A program made the position numbers and the translations under genes. From Antedon bifida (Eukaryota > Echinodermata > Crinoidea > Comatulida > Antedonidae), in NCBI GenBank assembly GCA_963402885.1, contig OY727094.1:25298501-25362500 (forward strand): a stretch of 64,000 bases of DNA, in the 5' to 3' direction. The notes under the pieces were generated by a model. It was not told the origin of the DNA. It saw nothing but the letters and a program-made list of their open reading frames with translations, and did no database searches. Positions 49,731-60,899 of this stretch are shown piece after piece. Within the stretch, counting starts at the first letter, position 1. The number at the start of each line of letters is the position of its first letter.

Positions 49731-50875
49731 CATTAGTGTCTGTTTACATGTGATCCCCTAGATGGGGCGAAGGGATGGGTAATCTATATGATTTTTCTAC
49801 GTTGTTACTTTGTTTATATTACTATATTTACTTTGTTACTATTTAAAATTAAACTAACGCAAAGCTATAAAACAAAAAGAACTACATTTTAATAAAGGTG
49901 GAAAGATTTGTATGAAACAGCTAACGCTTTTTTATGTAGTTTAGTGTTGTAGCCTATTGCTTGATGTGTTTACTGTTTTGATCTTATATAACTGCATATT
50001 TTTAGTACCTCACGTGTTGTGATTTGTGTTCTCTTTTGTTGGTTCTCTTTTCCATGTAATATCCTTATTATCTTTAAAGATGAATATAATTGTAAAACCT
50101 TCGACAGAAACATTTATGTGAAATCGTGTATTCTTACTTGTAGTAATTTATTGTATAACTATTAATTAACACCAATAGAACATTGTCTATAGTTAACGTA
50201 CGTAATAATAATGAGGGTCAAGGACCATGAGCACAAACGGATAACATAGTGAATTATTATCTTCTTCTTTGACCTTGATATTGACTTTCACTACAGTTTC
50301 AACACTCAACTGACCACAATAGACCACCGTGGTAACTTTACGAGAATCGACATTGAGTGACCCTACGTATAAATCCTTCAGTCCGTTTAAAATCTTACAT
50401 ACATGTAACGTATGGTAAAGTACATTTACATTGCGATTAAACTATTTATACGTCGCCGTATACATTGGCAACAGCTCAAAAAATTCCAACCAACATAATT
50501 ATAGCTTGTTTTATTTGATTTTTTTGGTTCTAGTTATTTATTTGGTTGCGCATCCTAGGGCGTGATTTTCAGTCATATATTTATTTTACCTGTCATCGTA
50601 ACCCTGGCCTAGATTTAACGTGTTTATCCCCACGATAAACAGTCAGTTTTTGTCTTTTTTGTAGCCGGGTGGAATGATAATGACTTCAGACCCAAGATAC
50701 TATCATTCTCGTCGCCTTGAACTTGTCGAATGAAGGCGTGTGATTGGTTGATAAAGTGCAATGGTTGCTGACGTTAAAATGTGTTGAATCTTTTCACGTG
50801 ACACACATTCAAAGGACATAATTTATGTAATAACGAACATGGTGGTAATACTAACAACGATGACAAAAGTGGGAG
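49731..50875. other. Intergenic, no gene seen
   Basis: AT-rich unique sequence; nothing recognised. Confidence 0.5.
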
Positions 50876-52200
50876 GAAGTTGATGTTGGTAATGAGAAGG
50901 AGGAAGACATCAACAGTGATGATGAAAGTGATAAGATAACGAAGATGATGGAGATGGTGAGAGATGATGATGATGATTATTATTTATGTTGGTAATGAGA
51001 AGGATGAAGACATCAACAATGATGATGAAAGTGATAAGATAACGACGATGATGGAGATGGTGAGAGATGATGATGATCATGATTATAATTTATGTTGGTA
51101 ATGAGAAGGAGGAAGACATCATCAGTGATGATGAAAGTGATAAGATAACGACGATGATGGAGATGGTGAGAGATGATGATGATCATGATTATAATTTATG
51201 TTGGTAATGAGAAGGAGGAAGACATCAACAGCGATGATGAAAGTGATAAGATAACGACGATGATGGAGATGATGATGATCATGATTACAATTTATGTTGG
51301 TAATGAGAAGGAGGAAGACATCAACAGTGATGATGAAAGTGATAAGATAACGACGATGATGGAGATGGTGAGAGATGATGATGATTATTATTATTTATGT
51401 TGGTAATGAGAAGGAGGAATACATCAACAGTGATGATGAAAGTGATAAGATAACGACGATGATGGAGATGGTGATGATGATGATGATGATTATAATTTGT
51501 GTTGATAATTAGAAGGAGGAAGACATCAACAGTGATGATGAAAGTGATAAGATAACGACGATGATAAAGATGGTGAGAGATGATGATGATGATGATTATA
51601 ATTTGTGTTGATAAAAAGAAGGAGGAAGACATCAACAGTGATGATGAAAGTGATAAGATAACGACGATGATGGAGATAGTGATGATGATGATGATTATAA
51701 TTTATGTTGATAATAAGAAGGAGGAAGACATCAACAGTGATGATGAAAGTGATAAGATAACGACGATGATGGAGATGGTGAGAGATGATGATGATGATGA
51801 TGATTATAATTTATGTTGATAATAAGAAGAAGGAAGACATCAACAGTGATGATGAAAGTGATAAGATAACGACGATGATGGAGATGGTGATGATGATGAT
51901 TATAATTTGTGTTGATAATAAGAAGAAGGAAGACATCAACAGTGATGATGAAAGTGATAAGATAACGACGATGATGGAGATGGTGAGATTATAATTTATG
52001 TTGATAATGAGAAGGAAGAATACATCAACAGTGATGATGAAAGTGATAAGATAACGACGATGATGGAGATGGTAAGAGATGATGATGATGATTATAATTT
52101 ATGTTGATAATAAGAAGGAGGAATACATCAACAGTGATGATGAAAGTGATAAGATAACGACGATGGTGGAAATGATGAGACATGATGATGATGATGTTTT
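50876..52200. repeat. ~100-115-bp GAT-rich tandem repeat, about 12 copies
   Basis: Each unit has GAAGACATCAACAGTGATGA, AAGTGATAAGATAACGACGA and a variable (GAT)n run ending in ATTATAATTTATGTTGATAA. Units differ mostly in GAT-run length, so frames shift between copies. Plus frames give acidic peptides with EEDINSDDESDKITTMMEM. Confidence 0.95.
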
Positions 52201-52640
52201 TGTTGACGAAGATGATGTTGATTATGACGTTGGTAATAATATTGATGATGATGATGATGGAGATGATAACGATGATGATGTTGATGACGATGATAATAAT
52301 GATGATGTTGATTATAATGTTGATGTATATGATTCTGATGATGGAGATGATTAATATTGATGTTGATGATGCTATTGATGATATGTTGGTGATTATAATG
52401 GTGATAATATTGATGTTTATGTTGATTATAATGTTGATGATGATAATGCTGATGTTGATGAAGATGATAATGTTGATTATGATTTTTTTTATGTTGATAA
52501 TAGAAAAAATAATGTTGATGTTGATAATGATTATGCAGATGATGAAGATGATAATGTTGATGTTGATTTTTGTTGATGTTGATAATAGAGAAAATAATGT
52601 TGATAATAATTATGGCGAAGAGAATGATGGAGATAAGAAG
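52201..52640. repeat. Degenerate GAT/GATGTT trinucleotide-rich tract
   Basis: Imperfect GATGATGTTGAT runs continuing from the preceding array. It yields Asp/Val- or Met/Ile-rich open frames in different registers. Confidence 0.9.
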
Positions 52641-53504
52641 GTGACGATTAAATTAAATTAAAGAACGGGACACTTTCCTTTGATAATCATTATAAAATCC
52701 TTTGGGAAACACCTTTTCAGGGGACACTTTCCTGCGAAACGAGAGGAAATACATGTTTGAACACTACTGCCAACCCATACTCAGGGGATATCCCTACTAA
52801 GAGGACATGGACACTTTTAAGTGTGTCAAAGAAAGAGCAACATTTATATCGTTGCTAATACAAAAATTGATATCATATTCATAATAGTTATGATACTTTC
52901 TCAGATTTTCATTGGTGGAACGTTGGCTGCCAAATGTTCAATTCTTCTTCAGTTTAGATCAATTATTGTTCATTTTGGTATGTTTGGTTTTTTAACGCGA
53001 AAACCCCCATTAAGGCAATTGGCTTAGCATAGGATTAATAAGGCTTCAGCCGGCAAAAAAAACACTAAAAATCAGTAAAAAATGTAACACCAAAATGAAT
53101 CAACAACTTGATCCTGTTTATTGAGATGTTTTTAGTAAATACATTTATTAGGTAACTAACATTATAAATTGCTAACAGGCTATATGTTATGAGGTTCATT
53201 TGAATACATAAACGCACATTGTATTTTGTGTCTACCTACCGTCTAGACGCCTTGTTATTTTATAAGCTTAAAAAAGTGAATGTACTGATACTCCAGTATT
53301 GCTGTACTGATAATAACCAGTAAAGTAATATGATATTAATAAATGATATTGCTGACAGTAATGGTACTGTGTACTGTACTATCATCTACAGATGTAAAAT
53401 ATACCATGATGGCATACTATTAATGTCGAAATATTATTATTATGTATTTCATTGCTTGAAGCGTTTATTTAGGGTCGTTATTACACTTTAAAGAACCTAG
53501 TACA

Positions 53505-53617
53505 TTTTTTCGAGACGAGTAGGAGGTGTACTAGTACATCACAGCCACTGTCACACTCATCAAGAGGGCCCCTTGATTGTCAGCATACGCTAACAGCCTC
53601 TATAAATAAGGTGAAAT
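53505..53617 (-). repeat. SINE-like dispersed repeat, copy B
   Basis: Reverse-complement counterpart of 10235-10372, with CGAGACGAGTAGGAGGTGTA, CTAGTACATCACAGCCACTG and GCCTCTATAAATAAGG. Diverged from copy A by substitutions and small indels. Confidence 0.65.
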
Positions 53618-55309
53618 AAAATAAACAATAATCAATAAAATGAAATAAATAAGGCGGCAACGTTGTCGTTTGAAAATAAATTATGAGAAGTGCATATGGA
53701 ATATTATAATGTTTAATGAAGGTACCCGTCATAACTTTATCACGATATAAACCTAATGGTACGTACGATGCCGGGTATTCATCATAAGTACATTTTGAAC
53801 CTCAGGAAAAGCTACTTTGCCTTGGCGAATGACTGGTTTCTGGCTTTAGAAAAAAAAATTAAATTTATTGAATCATGAACTTTTTTATGAAATAAATAGA
53901 CAAGTGTACAATATTCATCCCGTAATATTTTCTAAAAATAGTCCCCTCAATTGTCAGCACGTTTGTTGAAAATTCAGATCATCATTATTAATAAATCATA
54001 ATCATTATTAATGTTATAGAGTTATCGTGCCTTTGGGGGGTCATTGAACTTAAGTCGTTCGGTTGGTGGCGCACTGGCAATTTATTGTAATGTGTGAAAA
54101 TAAGGTTGAAATAATTCTTCTCGAGATATTTCCATGTTTAAAAAATAAAATATAGTTCAAACTATATTAATTAGTATGACCATTACTCAACATAAGGTAA
54201 TAAGAAGAAACCTATCATTTGATTTATTTGTGTATATTTAAATTAAAATAATTAGTTAGAAAATAATAATATAGGCATGCTGAGTCATAATTTTGGCTAA
54301 ATAATACTTATATAATTTTTATAAGAACCATCAGATGTTTCTCTTAAATACCAAGTATTTCACTTTAGATGATTTGTTTAAATAGTATTGATCATTTATA
54401 TGGTAAAATACGGCCACAGACGGTACATCATCCCAATTATGGCCTTATTTAAAAAAAAAAGTTTCTTGTTTATTATTGTAGTGTTTTTTTTAATACGAAA
54501 AGACAATGTCAACGCATTATTACAACGAACTTGAATTAGCCTTCCTTGTTTACATTGGCTCATGGTTGTTTGACCACCATTGTACAAGTCACACGAGCGA
54601 AAGATGCATTACCGTCGTTCGTTCGTGGGTTATACAACGTGTGCGGCCCCTTCAAACCCACAACCCACAACCATGTACATGTGTATGTAATTAATGGAAT
54701 GACAATCATCGAAAAGGAGGACGCTACCAGTGTATGTCCCATAAATATTTGCCTACCTTTTAAAGTTTGTATATACATCCATCCTTAAAGAAAATAGAAG
54801 TGAATATACTGTATATAAAATAAATCAAATACCACGCAAAAGATCGTTCGCTTATGAAGTAAGCGATAACTAGGCTACGGAATGCGTTTTGTTAGTGTAT
54901 AGAATACCAAGACCTACTTTTATCAGAAATTATTAACAAAATTATGCATCAGAGCCAACTTCGATATTTCTTGCCAAAGTTAGCTTGCTAATAATTGCCA
55001 ACCCATCACACAGCACCAATATATTTTTTTAAAATCTGGATTGTGCTATATAGCCTAGGCCTAAGTTTGTCAGTGTCACCGCGACGAGAAGCCACGAAGC
55101 AATGTCATTGTTTCGTCTGCGCACGACAATGTGTGTTCGTTTTGTCAACAATGACTAGTTTGGCGCACCATATTTGAACATACACTGACAAAATATTAGT
55201 CATAAATGTTGTATTACTTTAAAGGTATGAATGTACTTGCATGCTTATATACATGTCATCATTTCCCATACTAAATGATTTTCTTTCGTTTTCTAAAGCT
55301 TGTTTGCGT
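53618..55309. other. Intergenic, no gene seen
   Basis: AT-rich. Short open frames in 54396-54790 overlap one another on both strands without splice context. Confidence 0.5.
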
Positions 55310-55432
55310 AAGCGTACCACAAGTAACTTGACCATTTCAATCTGGACGCGATGGATCACCCGAATTATCGCTTGTTATTGGTCAATTGACTTGTTGCCCA
55401 TACGTCGTTACGTTGCGTCCAAGTGGGCTACT
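55310..55432. mobile_element. MITE family A, copy 5
   Basis: AAGTAACTTGACCATTTCAA, CTGGACGCGATGG, GCTTGTTATTGGTCAATTGA and the right end GTTACGTTGCGTCCAAGTGG. Internal core and right end match the family. Confidence 0.6.
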
Positions 55433-56574
55433 TTTTTTTTCGAAGCAGTAAAACAAAAAAATGATAATAATGTTGTTTCTCAGGTTTTAGTTTTGCGTGC
55501 GTTCCTTTTGAAGTTACTGTCATAATAATAGCCTAAATTATTTCAGCCTACGGTGTTTGCAACAAGTAGTTACACCCAGATGTGGCTTCAACAACCACCG
55601 TTCTCTGTAAAAATGATAACAATAGTATTTCATTCAAAAATACTTTCAACACCTAAGCCATACCTGGGGCACCGCCTACACATAATGTATTGTAGATTTT
55701 GCCCAAACGTGTACGTATTTCAACACGTAATCTTGCAATATACCGAATGTGTTTAATTTTTACGAGACAAACATACCGAATCATTTTTGTACATGTAAAT
55801 TAGCCATAAAAAAGCTAAGTAGTTAGTCCGGTACATTACACTGTCAATTGTGAACTTTATAAATTTCTCAGCCATATCGTGGGTGTACCGATTAATCTTA
55901 GTCCATCGTTGCCGCCGCTAGCACCTGTAAGGAGTGCAAGACATTAAATCGTTGAGCTTAGCTTTCGGGTGAACATATCGTCGGATGTTATCTGATTAGC
56001 AAAGTAATCCAGTAAATTCACCAAGGCATACAAACTAGTTTGCATTTGAAAATAACTGCGAGGTATTCACAAATCTATTGCCCATACACATACATGGTCA
56101 ACTCAGGTATTAATGTATGTCTCAAACTGTATAGTCATCGTTCATCTTCATGTTTAGGACCCATGCTTACCAGGCCGCTGTAATTGATGGGATGGGGTAT
56201 TGGTGGGAGAGAGAAAGGTATCGTCTGCCATGGTCATTTACCGTACCGATTCACTACAGGTGGATACCGTATTATTTTTAACTCGATTTAAATAACTATT
56301 CATAATCATATGAGGATAATAACTGGTAATTGTTATAGCATATTTACCAGCTTTGAAATGAGTTTCTATATCTTACTATAAAGAATGTTTAATGATTTTA
56401 TTTAAGGAGAACATTCCAGGTCTACTGAGTAGAGTCACATAGACACACTTGTTATGAAGAAGTACGTCAGCACAATATAACAATATTCTTCGACAAAATA
56501 TGGTATTCTTCATTATGGTTAAAGGAAGAACTTTGTATGACGAAAGCGTAGTCAGCGCGTTCATTTTCTCAAAC
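55433..56574. other. Intergenic, no gene seen
   Basis: Unique sequence with short open frames only; nothing recognised. Confidence 0.5.
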
Positions 56575-57030
56575 GTGATTTTTATGGATCGAAACGCGAT
56601 CTGACGTCAAAGATAACGGTAAAAGCGCAGACGTTGCGATAATTGTCACGGCCATCATCTAACGCGATGTTTATCGATCAAAATGCGATATGACGTCAAC
56701 GGTAACGGTAAAAGCGCAGACGTTGCGATAATTGTCACGGAATCATCTAACGCGATTTTTATGGATCAAAATGCGATATGACGTCAACGGTAACGGTAAA
56801 AGCGCAGACGTTGCGATAATTGGCACGGCATCATCTAACGCGATGTTTATCGATCAAAATGCGATATGACGTCAACAGTAACGGTAAAAGCGCAGTCGTT
56901 GCGATAATTGTCACGGCATCATTAAACGCGATTTTTATGGATCAAAACGCGATATGACGTCAACGGTAACGGTAAAAGCTCAGTCGTGATCATTGTCACA
57001 GGCATCGTCTAACGCATATTTGTATCGATC
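56575..57030. repeat. ~92-bp tandem repeat carrying TGACGTCA sites, 5 copies
   Basis: Units contain AACGCGATTTTTATGGATCA, AATGCGATATGACGTCAACG, GTAACGGTAAAAGCGCAGAC and GTTGCGATAATTGTCACGG. Each of the five copies keeps the palindrome TGACGTCA, the CREB/ATF consensus. Unusually CpG-rich for this window. Confidence 0.93.
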
Positions 57031-57089
57031 AAACACGAGCTGTACGTACCTCAACGATTACATTCAAAGCGTAAATAAGAGTGTGAAGT

Positions 57090-57222
57090 CTTGGTTCCAA
57101 TTTGGGACGCGATACTATATTGACGTAAGCGCAAAGAAAGTGAGTTGACCAATTACGCGTTGTGATTGATCTACTTGCAGTGCGCTTAACGTCCTTCTTG
57201 TGTTACGTCCTAGAGTGGGCTG
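57090..57222. mobile_element. MITE family A, copy 6
   Basis: Left end CTTGGTTCCAATTTGGGACG then CGATAC; right end CTTCTTGTGTTACGTCCTAG then AGTGGGCTGAA; centre TTGTGATTGATCTACTTGCA. The ends are imperfect inverted repeats. Confidence 0.7.
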
Positions 57223-57589
57223 AAACGGTAAAGTGATTCCGTATACATAACTGAATAGTGCTGTAATAGATATTGTACATGAAATATGAACATAACTGCG
57301 TAAAGTAGAACAACAAATCCTATAATCCTATATTTTTTAAATGTAGGAATGTTGAGAACCCAACTCAAGGTTATCAGAGACCACCAAAGTTTCGTCGTGA
57401 AAGTTTTTGGTTATTTAAGAACCAGGTAACATTTTCTCAGGGTTTAACGTTTTTATTTACACGGCCTTTTACGAAATATAAAAAAAAATCGAGAGTGTCG
57501 TTTTGAATTCAGCGGCATGGGTGTAATGTTTGGAGTAGATGTTTGAGTTCCCGGCAATACAAATAGTGACGGGTAGGCCTAGAATAATA

Positions 57590-58945
57590 GAGGTAGTACA
57601 AATAGAGGTGGATACAAATAGTGGTGGTACAAATAGTGGTGGTACAAATAGAGGTAGTTACAAATAGTGGCGGTACAAATAGTGGTGGTACAAATAGAGG
57701 TAGTTACAAATAGTATGGTGGTACAAATAGCGGTGGTACAAATAGTGGTGGTACAAATAGCGGTGGTACAAATAGAGGTGGTACAAATAGTGGTGGTACA
57801 AATAGTGGTGGTACAAATAGAGGTAGTTACAAATAGTATGGTGGTACAAATAGTGGTGGTACAAATAGCGGTGGTACAAATAGAGGTAGTTACAAATAGT
57901 ATGGTGGTACAAATAGTGGTGGTACAAATAGTGGTGGTACAAATAGAGGTAGTTACAAATAGTATGGTGGTACAAATTGTGGTGGTACAAATAGCGGTGG
58001 TACAAATAGAGGTGGTTACAAATAGTGGTGGTACAAATAGAGGTGGTTACAAATAGTGGTGGTAACAAATAGAGGTGGGTACAAATAGTGGTGGTACAAA
58101 TAGCGGTTTTACAAAAAGAGGTGGTTACAAATAGTGGTGGTACAAATAGAGGTGGTACAAATAGTGGTGGTACAATAGTGGTGGTACAAATAGCGGTGGT
58201 ACAAATAGAGGTGGTTACAAATAGCGGTGGTACAAATAGCGATGGTACAAATAGCGGTGGTACAAATAGTGGTGGTACAAATAGTGGTGGTACAAATAGA
58301 GGTAGTTACAAATAGTGGTGGTACAAATAGAGGTGGTACAAATAGTGGTGGTACAAATAGTGGTGGTTACAAATAGTGGTGGTACAAATAGTGGTGGTAC
58401 AAATAGAGGTGGTACAAATAGTGGTGGTACAAATAGAGGTGGTTACAAATAGAGGTGGTTACAAATAGTGGTGGTACAAATAGTGGTGGTACAAATAGTG
58501 GTGGTACAAATAGAGGTAGTTACAAATAGTATGGTGGTACAAATAGTGGTGGTACAAATAGCGGTGGTACAAATAGAGGTAGTTACAAATAGTGGTGGTA
58601 CAAATAGAGGTGGTACAAATAGTGGTGGTACAAATAGAGGTAGTTACAAATAGTGGTGGTACAAATAGAGGTGGTACAAATAGTGGTGGTACAAATAGAG
58701 GTAGTTACAAATAGTGGTGGTACAAATAGAGGTAGTTACAAATAGTATGGTGGTACAAATAGTGGTGGTACAAATAGTGGTGGTACAAATAGTGGTGGTA
58801 CAAATAGAGGTGGTACAAATAGTGGTGGTGCAAATAGCGGTGGTACAAATAGAGGTGATTACAAATAGAGGTGGTACAAATAGTGGTACAAAAAGAGGTG
58901 GTACAAATAAAGGTGGTACAAAAAGAGGTGGTACAAATAGAAACT
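57590..58945. repeat. 15-bp minisatellite (GGTGGTACAAATAGT), about 90 copies
   Basis: Units GGTGGTACAAATAGN where N alternates among T, C and A. A recurring longer variant (AGGTAGTTACAAATAGTATG) creates a higher-order pattern. Length a multiple of three and few stops give open frames on both strands. Confidence 0.97.
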
Positions 58946-60619
58946 TCATAAATAAAACATGAACCGCGAATAACCTGGTTGAAATTAGCCGTTTTATTGA
59001 TCGTTATAATGATCCCAACCGAATTGCGGAACTTTGTACGGACATCTCGATAGCCGCCTCTGCATGCCGCGTTTCTATTTCAAGTTCTATTCAATCATTT
59101 ACAGGGCGGCAGTAAGTAAGTTTTTCTTCTGAAAATAATAATTACAAAATTTGCAACCGTGGAATACAAATTTGTTTATTACCTGCTATACGCCATCTAG
59201 AGACCGATAACTTTTGATTCATGTTCTTTAATTCGAATCGTTTACAATGTTCATGTAATGCTACGGTCCCACGTGACACAAACCACCTTCTGAAAACCGC
59301 ATAATGTAACAATCGCCCACTAAATGAAATATGTATCTAATAACAACATGAAAAAAGCACATTTTATAATGTATATAATAATGGTTTATTACAATATAAA
59401 ACATTTTATGAGAAAGACAGAAACAATGAAAGGCGCGCCGCGCTAAACTCATTTAAGTAGGTCCTCTCTTTTTAGACTCCTTAAGTATCTTTCCATAAAT
59501 TATTTTTATAAGTTCATATCGATAAGCCGGCAATACATTAAGATGCATTTCTTTGTAATAATAAAAAATTTAATTTATTAAATTTATTTAATAATTCATA
59601 CAATGGTGAATCAAATTTTATGTTGTACAATGATTTTTACAGTTTTTTATTTTAGAAAATACAGTAATGTAATACAGTAATGGTTAAGTAATATACCAGT
59701 ATAAATATGAGTGCCTCTTAGGATAGCAGCACGTAGACCCCACCTGCGTTATTTCGCACCCGGGGTGCCAAGTTGGCAAAGATGTAAGCCACACCCATGG
59801 ACTCTTCAAGTTTTAATTAGGCGTGCGTTTATCACGGTAATTTGAAATGACGTATAACACTGCCTTTGAAAATGATTGACTCTTTATTATCATTCATCAC
59901 TAAAGAAATGTACGTCTGGCTTCGACTTTATTAGATAACGCACGTGCTTGTGAATTTGACTTTGAGGTATAAGTAACAGAGATCATTATACATGCGTTAT
60001 ATTCAACAACCGATGTTCATAATGAGATCAGCGGTCCTAGGCCTACATTTGCACAACATTCTTCAAATTCGTACTGCGTTTAAACAATTTCCTGTTAGGA
60101 GCATACATCAATGTGTTTGTATTTAAAGTATTCCGACTCCTGATTTTGTATGAGAATCAATTGGAAAAAAAATATGTTTATAAATAGACCATAATAGACC
60201 TAATAATAATAAAATATAAATTGGCACAACTCCAACTCGTATATCACCTGAATAAATAAAAATGTTGCTTTTAACAGTAGACAAACTTTAAAAAAAGAAA
60301 TAGGTCAATAATCGAAGAAAACGACTGAAGAATCAAGGGCTAGGCCACGTCAGGCCTGAAGCCTATGTTGTTAAGCCATTCCATTTAGACCTTGTCACGA
60401 ACAATCTTACGTGCGGTTACGTATATGGTGACATCAGGGTACAAGCTCAAAGTCATAATCATGCTTTAAAACCAAATAGATAACAAATAACATAACTTGA
60501 TTTTAAAATGTGTTGTTTGGAATTTGTTTTTCAGAGGAAGTAATGAAAAGGAATGGATGGTGATGGTGTACAATCTGTAAAACGGCTGTTCTCTTCTATT
60601 TTATCGTATTGAAATGGAC
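58946..60619. other. Intergenic, 3' flank of the membrane-protein gene
   Basis: No gene seen. AT-rich, with a GC patch at 59720-59780 (ACCCGGGGTGCC). No AATAAA was found close after the stop at 60620, so the 3' end of the membrane-protein transcript is undetermined. Confidence 0.5.
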
Positions 60620-60899
60620 TTAATGCTTTTTAATACCCTTTAATAAATTAGCTGACATTGGAGGTCGTACGAACCCTCCATCACCAGGAGGCGGCCGCCC
60701 ACCCATTGGAGGCATCATAGGCCTTGATGGAGGTGGTATCCCCGGTGGTCCACCCATTCCACCTGGTCCTGGTGGTGGTGGACCTCCAAAACCACCACCA
60801 TCATCATCATCGCAGCTACTTTCCTCTTTCTTTTTGGATTTTTTAGCCTTCTTCTTTTTCGACTTCTTTTTTGAGCCTTTAGTTGATAGATTTTTCATT
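60620..60899 (-). CDS. Membrane protein gene, terminal exon (cytoplasmic tail)
   Basis: Codes 92 residues plus a stop after the acceptor CTACATTATAG, entered in phase 2. An ATG lies one base inside the exon, but joining the upstream exon gives EYQRMKNLSTKG, a natural juxtamembrane stretch. The exon is strikingly GC-richer than its surroundings, supporting real coding. The simple composition (Lys, Asp, Pro, Gly) makes homology hard to judge. Confidence 0.75.

Noticed and set aside
51173-52661. Acidic Asp/Glu-rich open frames
   Set aside because: They follow the GAT-rich array, switch register from unit to unit, and end wherever GAT-run length changes.
57658-58962. Open frames on both strands with GGTNS/VVQI or YLYHH repeats
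   Set aside because: Product of the 15-bp minisatellite; length divisible by three and no flanking splice sites or unique sequence.
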